In this document: piece by piece, positions 12,055-23,800 of the stretch
Layout: every line of letters starts with the position of its first letter
Position numbering within the stretch: position 1 is the first letter of the stretch
NCBI GenBank assembly: GCA_013397695.1
Contig: VYZI01000855.1
Location: forward strand, 1 to 64,000
Source: Centropus unirufus
Taxonomy: Eukaryota > Chordata > Aves > Cuculiformes > Centropidae
Length of the DNA: 64,000 nt
Direction of reading: 5' to 3'
Made by a program: the position numbers and the translations under genes
The notes under the pieces: model-generated
The model's database searches: none
Seen by the model: only the letters and a program-made list of their open reading frames with translations
Told to the model about the DNA's origin: nothing

Positions 12055-12649
12055 NNNNNNNNNNNNNNNNNNNNNNNNNNNNNNNNNNNNNNNNNNNNNN
12101 NNNNNNNNNNNNNNNNNNNNNNNNNNNNNNNNNNNNNNNNNNNNNNNNNNNNNNNNNNNNNNNNNNNNNNNNNNNNNNNNNNNNNNNNNNNNNNNNNNNN
12201 NNNNNNNNNNNNNNNNNNNNNNNNNNNNNNNNNNNNNNNNNNNNNNNNNNNNNNNNNNNNNNNNNNNNNNNNNNNNNNNNNNNNNNNNNNNNNNNNNNNN
12301 NNNNNNNNNNNNNNNNNNNNNNNNNNNNNNNNNNNNNNNNNNNNNNNNNNNNNNNNNNNNNNNNNNNNNNNNNNNNNNNNNNNNNNNNNNNNNNNNNNNN
12401 NNNNNNNNNNNNNNNNNNNNNNNNNNNNNNNNNNNNNNNNNNNNNNNNNNNNNNNNNNNNNNNNNNNNNNNNNNNNNNNNNNNNNNNNNNNNNNNNNNNN
12501 NNNNNNNNNNNNNNNNNNNNNNNNNNNNNNNNNNNNNNNNNNNNNNNNNNNNNNNNNNNNNNNNNNNNNNNNNNNNNNNNNNNNNNNNNNNNNNNNNNNN
12601 NNNNNNNNNNNNNNNNNNNNNNNNNNNNNNNNNNNNNNNNNNNNNNNNN
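12055..12649. other. assembly gap (595 N) in a TA dinucleotide repeat
   Basis: The run of N is bounded by gatatatatata on the left and aatatatata on the right, so the gap most likely hides a TA microsatellite. Reading frames that appear to cross the gap are meaningless. Confidence 0.98.
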
Positions 12650-13139
12650 AAATATATATAGCGAAAGAAATACACACACTCATATCTCTCTCTCTTTAGC
12701 TTCATTTGGAGGTTCTTTCTGAGCCAGCTCTGCTGTCCCTGCTGCTACCAGGGTGAGAAAAGTGAGGATGAGGCTGGAACCTTTCCACCTGCCCTCAGGT
12801 ACCACCTCACTGTGGAGCCTGGCCACTTTGAGGGGAATTTCTAAGGTTTTAGACGAAGAGGCTGCAAACCAGCTGGTTTTGGTGCAGGACACTGGGAATG
12901 CTGCTCTTGCTTCCGACTCCAGGGGAGATTGGGGTGGCTTTCCAGGAGCTTTCATCTTTGTGGCCACCACCCACCTTCTTTCCCAGCACATCCTGGGTCA
13001 CTCCCAAAATCCCTATTTTTCCCTTAGGGGCTGATAAAATCCCCCTTTTCCCTATGGATGGGGGATTATAGACTTGGTCTTGTTCTGCTTCCATGATGCA
13101 GTGTAGAGGTAGACATTCCTGCCCTCCCTGCGACATCTA

Positions 13140-13235
13140 TTGCTTTCTCCCACTGGAAAAAAAGAGATCTACAATAAAATCAAATAAAATAAAAAATACA
13201 AAATAAAATAAAATCCACAATAAATAAACCATCCC
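13140..13235 (+). repeat. A-rich simple repeat (aaaat/aataaa)
   Basis: Imperfect repeats of 'aaataaaat' over about 90 bp. On the plus strand they contain AATAAA words, but MYO9A is transcribed from the other strand, so these are not its poly(A) signals. Confidence 0.7.
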
Positions 13236-13894
13236 TCAAAAGAAATGTTACTTTGGTCATGGGGAGAGGAGACCAAAGGGCAGCTCAGCCTAACCCAGGA
13301 ATACGGGGATGCCTGGTAAAACACAAAGTACCCGGAAAAACTCAATTATTTTGTATTTTCCCCTCTTTTGGTAGTATTTAGGGAAAGGACAAGCTTCAAC
13401 TTGTGAGCTCAGCACATTTGAAAGGATGGACCCTGTTCTTAATTTGTGTCCTAAATTGGGGCTCCTAATTTTGTGTTTTCAGAGTTTTTCCAGAACCTGG
13501 AGCTTCTCTGGGCACCATCAGTAGTGATGATGACACAGAAAGGATTACGAGCTGAGTCGTTAGCTAGTATTGCTAACTAGTCCATATCATAGGCATTGCT
13601 TTTAAATCACGCTAATTATACCTCCAGGGACTTCTTGTTCAGAAACAACAATGTACAAGGCAAGGCGTTAGTGGCAGGTGATGGATGGTGACACCAGTGG
13701 TGACACTGGCAGGAAGGCTCAGCCCATTCGCTTCCCTCCCTGGCCAAGAAATAACAAGAAAAAAAAAAAGGCTTGTCTGTGGAAAATATTAAAAAAAATT
13801 ACTTATATATATTTACAACAACTTCCAGTAACAAGCATATAAACAAATATAGCTTCAAGTACTCCTTGATTGTTGTTATTATAATTGTTATTTT

Positions 13895-13900
13895 TTTAAT
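13895..13900 (-). terminator. candidate poly(A) signal ATTAAA for MYO9A
   Basis: The minus strand reads ATTAAA about 500 bp past the MYO9A stop. I see no AATAAA on the minus strand between 12650 and the stop. The variant hexamer is a known poly(A) signal, but use here is a guess, and a longer 3' UTR running towards or past the gap is equally possible. Confidence 0.25.
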
Positions 13901-14396
13901 ACTGATGGTCTCAAAAAGAAAGGAAAGGTGGTTAGGTCATGTTAAAAACTGAAAGTCACAGGTGATTTTTGGCAGATTTTCCATGCACTTGGCATTGGTG
14001 TGGATGAGGTGGTTAACGTATGGAGGGATTGGCTGGCTGGAGCAGAGACAGAACCAGCTCAGGATACTCCCATGGAATTTTTAAGCTTGATTTTCTCCCA
14101 GCAATAGCGATTCAGCATAAGGATTTGGCAGCACAATGTTCCACGCTGCAAGATCCTCCAAGGGGAAGGGCACAAGAGCCGGCTAGTGCCCCTCCATCCC
14201 CAGTCCATGTGCCCAACCATCCCCCCATGAGGTCTCAACCCCTTCAAACCCTTAAGGCCATCATTAAAACTGTCCCCCATCAACCTTTTTAAGAAATCGT
14301 CCTCCTGGCGTTAACAAGAAAGCCACCAGGGGTGCTGCTGGTGCTGCCGATGGGGAGGATGGTCCAGCATGCAATGCATCCCGAGGGTGGAGCATC

Positions 14397-14830
14397 TCAG
14401 ACCACGAACTCATTGCTCCCCAGGAGGACGAGGGATTGGGTGGTGGTGCAGTCAGCCTCAGGGTTTCTCTTGCGTGCCCCTCCCAGCCCCCCCTCTGGTG
14501 TCTCTTTGGTTTTCAGGGGGGAAGTTTTGATGCTCTTCAGTTTCTGTTTGCCTTTTTCCGGGTTGAATGTCCCACGGGTGGTGAACTGAGGTCGGTCCTT
14601 GGGATAACACAGAGGTCCCATGAAGCCCTCAGGGCTTGCCCGGGTTTCTAGGGGTTCACTCGCCCCCCCTACTCGGTAGAAAGGTGATTTGGAGTACATC
14701 TGGAAGCGCTTCCGCGGTAGGTGGGGTAAGCAGGAGGTGGACATCTGGGAGGAAGATGAGATGGAGGCATTGGCTGGGTCCACTCGGTCTGGCCGCATCT
14801 TGGGGTGCTTTCGCAGCCAGCTTGGTCCCT
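14397..14830 (-). CDS. MYO9A: MYO9A last coding exon and stop
   Basis: Encodes EGPSWLRKHPKMRPDRVDPA, a Ser-rich stretch, then the conserved RFQMYSKSPFYR, DRPQFTTRGTFNPEKGKQKL and ETPEGG, ending LLGSNEFVV and a TGA at 14397-14399. Acceptor gcag|aggga gives the right phase (Glu split codon). A Met inside the exon (14798) is not a start. Confidence 0.96.
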
Positions 14831-17800
14831 CTGCTTTGGCAGGGTGCAGGGAAGTAAGTGCTACATTTCTCTCTGGGGAAGAAGGACCACCAGAGGATTA
14901 ACAGTCTGAAACCAGCCAACACCTCAGCACCACTCACCAGGACACACACCACTGAAACAACATTCCTGCATCTCACTGGAGGTAGCATCCTCCCTGCCCC
15001 CTCCCATCATGTTGGCTGGTGCAGGAGAAAGATTCACCTCACATCAAACACAATGTTTGATGCTACCACCCACCTCCCCAAGTCCATGTGTTTTAACCCT
15101 TATAACCTCTTTAAATCCGTTTAAATCACTATACATCAAGGACAGGCAGGAAAAAAAAAAACAAATAACCCCACTCCAAGCTATTAAAAAAACTGAGAAA
15201 CATGATCGACTTGAAGATATCCCTGCTCATTGCAGGGGAGTTGGACTAGACAATCTTTGAAGGTCCCTTCCAACTCAACCATTCTATGATAAACTTAACT
15301 CAAGAATGCTTTAACTTACCTGAACGATCAGAGATGGCTCCTTCAGAGTCAAAGTTCAAATTTTCAGAGCTGTCAGCAGTGCCTATGGAGGCTTCAGACT
15401 CAAGGGTTTCATCATCAGAGGCACGAGGCTCCAGCATCAGCATCTCAAATGTCAGCTCCTCCCTGCCAAAAAGCAATCCAGTCCCATTGACCCAACATGA
15501 CCAAAAAAGTGGGGAGGAGAGAAAGGGAGGAGTATATACCAGGAGATCATGGAAGAACGGAGTCCTCCAGCTCACCCTACAAGCAGCACATCTACCATAT
15601 GATGTCAAATAACATGAAACATCTAGCAGCTTGAAACACTTGGCCAGACTCACTTTTCCTTCTGCAAGCTCTCAATCTGCTTGGTCAGCACCTTCTCTTC
15701 CTGCTGCATCGCTGCTTGCTGCTGCTCCGTCACCTCCATCTCCATGGCTTCCTCACTGCTCATGGTCTCCTCAGGGACATCCATCACTGAGGGCAAGTGC
15801 ACAGTGACAGGAGATGTTTGGCTTGGGTAGGCACTGTGTCGCACACGTCCTTTGCCCTGAAGAAAGACAATGATGTCACCACCAACAGCCAGTGTGATTT
15901 TGCAGACACCTCAGGTGCAAACCACGCTGCTCTCACAAGATGTGAAGTCAGCCCTGGCCATCAGTCCTCAGTAAGCTGCCAACAGTTGCAGCCAGAACTC
16001 TCCAAAATCTCACCACAGGCTAGGAAAGGTACCAGAGAGACTCAACACATTGGAGGGGGTGATGGAGGCACTGATGGACCAGGTACCAGCAAATGAACCA
16101 ATCACTTACTGGTCTTCCTCCTGACAGCCATCCCCAGCATGAACCTGCATCTCCTTGAAGTTCAAGAGTTCGTTGCAGCACAACTTTTCTCCCTGTAGGC
16201 CTATTTAAACCCTGCAACCAGAACATCTGAGATCTCTGATTCCCCATGTGTCTGGGTCAAGTTTGCAGGGTAAATAAGACTCCTTTTTTCTTAATTTAAA
16301 GGCAGTGTTTCCTCCATTTTACCCTTTTCATCTTTTAACAACACACATTGGAGAACTTTCTGTCTTTTCACAGCCGCTCCTGTGCCTCAGTGTTCTTCTC
16401 GTGACACTTTTTGACATGGGCTCCCAAGCTGAAGTGCAGCTACCTGAATCCTATTAGTCAAAACCCTTACGATTCCAATGTTCCCCCTGGGTCATGGATT
16501 TAAGCCCCTCTGCAAAGGCAAGTTTGCAAAACAGTGTCAGGGGAGTAGAGGTTAAATTTTGCTATTCCCCATCTCCTGACCCTCAGGCACAATGAAGGAG
16601 GGAGAGGAAGCATCACAGGCTGAACCTGTTAGGAAAGCAAACAGCCCCACAAGCATCCCAAAAAACCAACAGGCACCCTTTTTTTTGCCCATCACGTTCT
16701 CACTGGGAATTCAAACTCAAGGTAGAATGTAGTTGGGGAATACAGGGGTTGCTGGAGCCCTTCCAACTCAAACCTGTGTGACCTGACTTTGAGTTCAATG
16801 TGGTGGTGGTCCTCCTACTCCAAGAAGGTGGAGAAGACCTTTGGATGCCTCATGGTCTCTGAGGCATCCAAACCTAGGTTTTTATCCATCATCTTGTGGT
16901 ACATCAGCACTATGAAAGTAACTTGATGCTGGAACACAACCAGAGCAATCAGCATTTGGGCTGGGAAGGGATGAGTCAAGTAAAGCAAAAAAGAGGGAAG
17001 CACAGGATGGAAAAATAAAAAAATAGAAAAAAAAACTAAGTAGGAAAGGGAGAAGGGTTTTCAAGGAGCTGTGTCCAGGGATGGCTGAGCATGGGTTATC
17101 AAGAACTCCTACTATCCAAGAGGCTGGCAGGGGAAACGGTGGCCCTGAGAAGCGGCACCTACTCAGACAGGACAGGATACATCATGGGCAATGGTTGGTG
17201 GGACAAGGCTGGAATGAGCAGCGGTGAAAAACAACAGAGGGGTGCAGTGGCTGGCGAAGGATGTGCTGCAGTTAATACATACCGGGAATGAACTGCGGGT
17301 TATGCTCATAAATCTAACTGCAATTAGTACAGGTTTCTGGATTAGAGAGGAGATGAAAAGGAAAGCAGAAGGTTAGAGTGCACGTACCATTGCCCCTCCA
17401 AAAAACCCAGTTTTGGTAATTTTTATGGGTATTTCTTTTTAACTGGGGTGAGCAGGGCAGTTCTGCAGCACCAGCGCCACAACCCTGAGTAGCTCCTGCT
17501 TGGGTTTCATCCCCGAAAAAGCAGAAGCAACATGTCCCTGAAGACCACAGCAGCAGGCCAAACAATGGGGCTGCTTGACTCCGTAGTCCAAGCGTGGGGC
17601 AATGAAGTTGCGCTGAATCCATCCCTGTTCCACAGCCAAAGAAGCCAAGCACACTATTCATCTGCAGCCCACCAGCCCTCCTCAGACGCATGGAAGCTCA
17701 ATGAGATAAGTTAGAGGCTCCCAAGAAAGCTGTCCAGGAGCAGGGAGAGGCTTTGTAGTTTCATTCTGGGTTCAGAAAATGCAACTGAGAAGAAAAAAAG

Positions 17801-20800
17801 ATTGGTCCAGATCTCCCATTGGGCAACATTGAGCCAGTCATTGAAAGGTTTAACTCAACCCAGGACTAAACAAGCTCAAATGAAGTTGGAAACATTGATC
17901 AGGAGCATCAAAGCTGAAGCACTGTTCCCACCTCCTCATCTTTTGGTATGACTCCCTGCAAAGGCATGGAACCACCATGGGGCTGAAGATCCCTGCCCTA
18001 GAGCAGATGGTGTGGGAAGTAGCAAGGATTTTGGGAGGCTGGAATAAGCAGATCAGGTAGGGTTGCTTCAAGGAGCAAGGAGAGGAGATGGGGGAACCAA
18101 GATAGCTTTGGCATCTCACCATCGATCTGCGGATCAAGGAGAGGCGGATCTTGGCTTTATTCTCTGCAAACTCCAGGCTGTTGATGTCTTTGAGACGGGC
18201 CTTGTACTTGTTCATCTGCTCGATGATGATTAATTCTACACAACTAAGTTGGGGGAGAAACAAAAGAAGACAAAGTGGCAGGAGGAAATTCCTCAATATG
18301 AGCTAGCCCTGTCTTGCCTGAAAATCTGCCCTGCTGGAAAGGCACAGAGGGAGAAAGGTCCAGCTAGAAATGCAAGGGTATTGGAAATTTCCCCTAAAAA
18401 GGGTGACAACAGGCTACAGATGGTTTAAGGAACTCGGACTAGAGAAATTAAAGAGACACACACACCCCCCCCCAAGATCCCACCTGATAAACTCCTGCCC
18501 CACCTGGAAGAAGGGTTGAGAAAATATAAACCTGAGAAAGGGAAGTTTCTTCCAGGCCACAAATTCAGACACAATTGCAAACAGTAATGCTGCAGCAAGC
18601 TTGTTTAGCTGAGCTAATTGTTTAAAGCTGTCAGGAGTGTGTTCGGGGGAAAAAATAATCATCCCGCATAACAGAATTAGAGAATATGCATGCTATAGCT
18701 AAAGGCTGAGAGAAGCTACAAAGAAATCCCACAGAGGACGTGTGCTGAAGCACATTCTCGTCTTCGACAGTTTTAACAGAATCATAGATTTGTTTAGGTC
18801 AGAAAAGACCTTTAAGATCATGAAATCCAACTGTAAGCCTAGCACTAACAAATTCACCAGTAAACCCTGTCCCTAAAGCAACAGACTTACTGGAAGTAAA
18901 CCCACCTTTTTCAGAAGCCCAGTTTGAGTGGTTTCATTATTATCATTCTCTCCATTATCTATATTTACATCTATTCAGTGTAAGCCACACTAAATATAGG
19001 CAAGCACTTCACTTTTTCTCTGTAACATCTTGGCAATTATGTCAAACACCTTAAAGAAATCGAAGCATGCTATATTGCTACTGCTGCAGACCAAACAAGC
19101 TCACCTCCTCAAATAAAAGAGGCAAAATTAAACAGGAATGAAGATTTACTTGCCGTAAATTGGGTTAACTATAAAAACACGTCAGTAAAACCTCAATTTT
19201 TTTTCCTACTGCAATGTGCCAGGCAGATGCTCTTGTGGATCCTTCATGCTTTAAATCACTCCCTGTTCAACAATCTCTTGGGTACTAACAGAACATGAAA
19301 TACCTTCATGAAGATGAATTTAATCTGTGTTTATAATTTCTATATTAAAGCGCTCTACCTGTCCTTGAGCCACTTGACTGTACTAAGGGTTATCAACATG
19401 AGTGATACCAGGGTAATGGTTACAGAGCTTGATCATCATTCTTACGTGGTTGTTTTACTGATGTCCTGAACACTCTGCAGTGGGTCTGTCGTATCAGGGC
19501 AGCGGAGGATACAGGGAGCAAATACAATAGCCAGGGCATTAGCTGACATTCGATTGGTCTCTTCTTGGAGGGCAATCCTGAAAAAAAAAGGGATTGTATT
19601 TTGAAGGGGAAGGCACCTTCACTTCACCTCTTCCACACGGCCACGGATGAAGAGAGGAGATGACATTTTTACAATGTTATCCTGGTCTGCTACCAAATGC
19701 ACTGCTCTGCCCTTGTCTTTGCTCTGCTCGATGGAGAAAGTCAAAACCTGAAATCATCTCACGTATTCCCAAGGCAGGAAAACAGGGGATCATGGACCCA
19801 CAAGGCACTATGAGCAGCTAAAGAGCTGCTGAGGTTGCTTATCAATACAAACATCATTTGGAGAAACATCTCTGTAACTACCTCTTGAGAGACAGAGCAG
19901 GTTTGAAAGTACTTCCCTTTCACTTTGCCTAACTGCTTTTCAGTCTTGGCTACTTCAGTACGAAAGAACATCTCTGAATCCTCCCAATGCCTGCTGCCCT
20001 CAGCCCAATGTACCTCACCAAGTGGAAGATGAGACGCTCCAAGGTGCTGAGATGGGTGCGGGACAGCTGGTCAATGACCGAATACACTCCATGCACAGTC
20101 TCCTTCCTCTCCTGGAGGCCTGAGGAGAAAGCAACATTTAGGAACAGCTTCTATTTCTTCCTTGTATTTAAAACAATACCTTCTTAATGCTTACTTACTT
20201 TTACTACTTAGAAGATAGATCTTCCAGCTAACATTTTGGGCTGAAATTGGCTGAACCATCATGCATGCCACCTAAGGCAAGGCCAAACCTGCCCATTGCT
20301 TTGCACAAAAACACCCATAGAGTAAAAGAATCACACATTGAAACTGGGTGAAAATGATTTGGCAAAACCAGCTGATTTGGGCCCAAGAAATAAATAAATA
20401 CTTCAGCACTAAATTCTTATGTGGTTGTTTTTCTGATGTCCTGAACACTGCATTGGGTCCATCATATCAGGGCAGCTATCCTCTGCCAAAGGAATAGGAG
20501 AGTGAAGGAGGCTCCTTACCCATGGCCCGCAGAAACTCCTCATAGAGCTCAAATGTCATGAGAGGGTTGGGTAGATCTCGGAGCCACTGCTTGAACACAC
20601 TAGCAATGACATGGATGTTGTAGTCATCTAAATTCACATTATCGATGTCTGCATTCAGCAGTGGATTTAGGAGAAAGAATGAAAACAAAAGGCAACAAGC
20701 AATATTAAACCATAAGTGAAGCCAGTACATGCATAAGCTATTCTAAGATAGAAAATGTTATGTTCCACACAAAAAATATATTGTATTCAATGTAAAAAAA

Positions 20801-23800
20801 CTCATCACCTCCACATCTTAAAATCTTCATTTTCCAGGACAAGCAACCTTAGATGGGACCAGGCTTTCTAAGGCAGTGTTACTTGTTGATTAGAATGACT
20901 TTTTTCACACATCATGTAAAAAAAATCATGACTCAGTAACTTTAGAACCAATTTTGTTTGGAGATGTGAAAGCATCACTTGCATTTTCACAGCCTGTGGT
21001 TGGGCAAGGTGGGGCTGCTCCCTTGTTTTGCCCCAATAAAGCACCCTCCCTTCTGTCTTTCTGTTGCTGAGATTTTTATGCCCAGGTGGGGTTTTATTCC
21101 ATCCTTTTACCTGCATCAAGTCCTTGCCGCAGCTCCTTGATCTTGTTGGTGGACCCCGATTTTCTATAAATGCCTTCTGTGTACAGCCCATGCATTTCAA
21201 TGTAGTTGATAAGTTTCTCCACTAGCACTGGCACTGCTCGCTCCTCACTGGTCAACTGGGAGAGCTCCACACCAAACTGTCGAGGTGAGAGCTCAGGGTC
21301 ATACTGAAGAGGAGAAGTTAAAAAATGGGTTTTAAAATCCATTTACAGAAAGCAATGCTAGCACAGTGCTTCGATCCCATTACTACTCAAACATCTTCAG
21401 CTGATCTTGGCGACCTGCAAATTTAATGAAGCCACATGCAGAGGAGGACAGGACAGCCTAGATTGGTCTCTAGGCATGTATCTGAAATCATTAACTGATG
21501 ATCATATTCTCAGCTCAGCAGAGCCAACATAACCAAGCATGGTACTCCTCTACCTCCTGCCCCTCTTGCACCATTTCCAGGGATTTCACTGCTCAAACAG
21601 GATGCACAAAGGTAAATCTGAATTTTGGGTACTTAGATCAACTTGTAGCACTGGAAATTACAAAATATTTGTGAACAGACATCATGGTAAAATCAGAGCA
21701 TGAAAAAAAAATCTCCATGTGTCAGGAAAGAGCCTTTTGCCAGTTTCAAATGCTCACTGGAGATCTGATATCTGGCAAATTCAAATGTGAACAAAGTCCT
21801 CGTGAATGGGAGATTCTGGATGGGAAAAGTCAAGACTTAATAAAATCATGACCCAAATGCCCAGCCCCAGCAGAAGGAACAAGGAACAGAGTGCACATGT
21901 TGCAATCCAGCCATCAGTAAGAAGGTGGTTACCATGATACAGGTGACAGCTCCCCTTATTTTTCCCAACTTTATTTTTCCTGCTCAATGTCATCATTTCA
22001 TCAATCTTGTCAACTTTTTCAGGTGATGTGGGGAAGACTCCCATGCTGTTTCATGCTCCAGCTAAAACCAACACTCCAGGAACACCTGGTCTCAGCTACC
22101 AGCTGAGATTGTTCACCTGCTACTCAACTAGCCTGGTTGACTGTTAAAACCAAATACAGTGCCACAAGAAGCCCATGTGCTACTTTGCTCAAGCCAGGTA
22201 GCTCTGAGATGAGGATCAGGAATGGGTGAAAGCAATTCTATGGCTATCAACAGAGACAGGCTTGGCATTTGCTCAAGTGCACCATAGATCTGCAGAAACA
22301 GATCCAGTCTAGGAACAGACCAACATCAACTGTTGCCAGAAAAAAAAGACCTCATTCTCAAAGCATAATAGATGGTTTGAAGCCCCTCATCACTGAAAAC
22401 AAGCCTAAAAACATTAACCACCAAGCAGAAAAGACAGAGCCTTCTTAGAGAAGGCCCTCCAACTGCCCAAGTGGAAAGCTACCATGGACACTTCCTTGGG
22501 TATACCACAAAAAGTTCCTTGTGCAGAAAAACCCTAAGAAACAAGAAGGCTCCAAGCACTTCTAAGCTTATCTTAAAAAAAAAGTTAGATATCTAATTGA
22601 ACTTCCCAGATGTGTAGAGTAGAAACCCATAAGAATTCTTTCCAACTCTTGCAGAAATATTGGCAGAAAGGGAAAGACCACAGCAAAAATACTATACCAA
22701 AGTAAATATATTCAATGTGTATATATTCAATGATTCCGTGTTGAGATTACTTCTTGGGAAAAATGTAATCATGCAGCTTTACAGAGGCTGTATTGTTATG
22801 GAGGGTATTCTTCCCCAAGAAATCTCCCAAGGAGCTAGCAAAGCTTTGCAGACATTATTATTGGGGCACAGAATAAACTACAAAATATCCAACCCACCAA
22901 ACCTTGGTGATTCATTGTTATCCAGGGCAACACACTGCATTCATTCACTGTCTTCCATACCCTTAAACCCAAAAAATAATATTTAATTCACCTCTAAGGA
23001 GCATGGTGAGTTCAGCATCCTGCATCCCTCAGCTGTACTGCTGCTGCTGTGTGGGGACTGGCGCCTTGAGCCTGAGTAGGGACCAGCAGGGTTAACTATA
23101 ACCCCATATGTCCAAGACTAATCCCACATTTAAGAATCCAAGTCCTTAAAAGCTATACGAGGCTGCTTTCTATTATTTGGTATAGTTACAAAGCAGGGAA
23201 CATGCCCAGCAACATCTGCTGGCCAGATATATAGTGATACATCACTGCGCTACTCACAGAACACACACAAACATTGATGAAATCGCTGGAGAGAATTCTA
23301 GGGATCTGCAGTCCAAGCTCCTTCTCAAAGGAGGATTATTTCCAACGTTACATCAAGTTCTGTGCCTGCAAAAAAATTCTGTGCCTGCAATCCCAGACAT
23401 GGGATTGCCATCTGAAAGGTATTTAATTAAAGAAAAGGAATGAGAAACATTTACCTTCTTGGAGCACTTGGTCATAGTTTTAAGACAGCACTTCTTGTGA
23501 CAAGCGTATTTACATACTGCAACAAAGAAAAATAGTATTTAATACCTTAAAAGTCAGATCGCTGAAGAAATATGAATTAATAGGAAGCTAAGTAGCTTCT
23601 CTCAGGACTAGTAGGTCAAAAGCACTTTGAACATGCAGTTCCCAATGGCCATGTCTACATTAGACCCATTTGAACAAACAAACGAACAAAAAAACGAAGC
23701 TTTTATTTTTAAAGGTTCTATATTTAAGTCCCTGAAACATTAACAAAACCCTAACAGATCAAATCAGACAATAGCCCATGAGTCATTCTGACCTATTACA

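Larger units (their letters stand above)
12650..14396 (-). other. MYO9A 3' UTR and downstream DNA
   Basis: No further coding exon is seen after the stop. The 3' UTR must start here, but its end is not defined by a canonical AATAAA on the minus strand. Simple A-rich repeats lie at 13140-13235. Confidence 0.5.

Noticed and set aside
11881..12722. Open frames of 200-274 codons across the gap
   Set aside because: They consist almost wholly of translated N.
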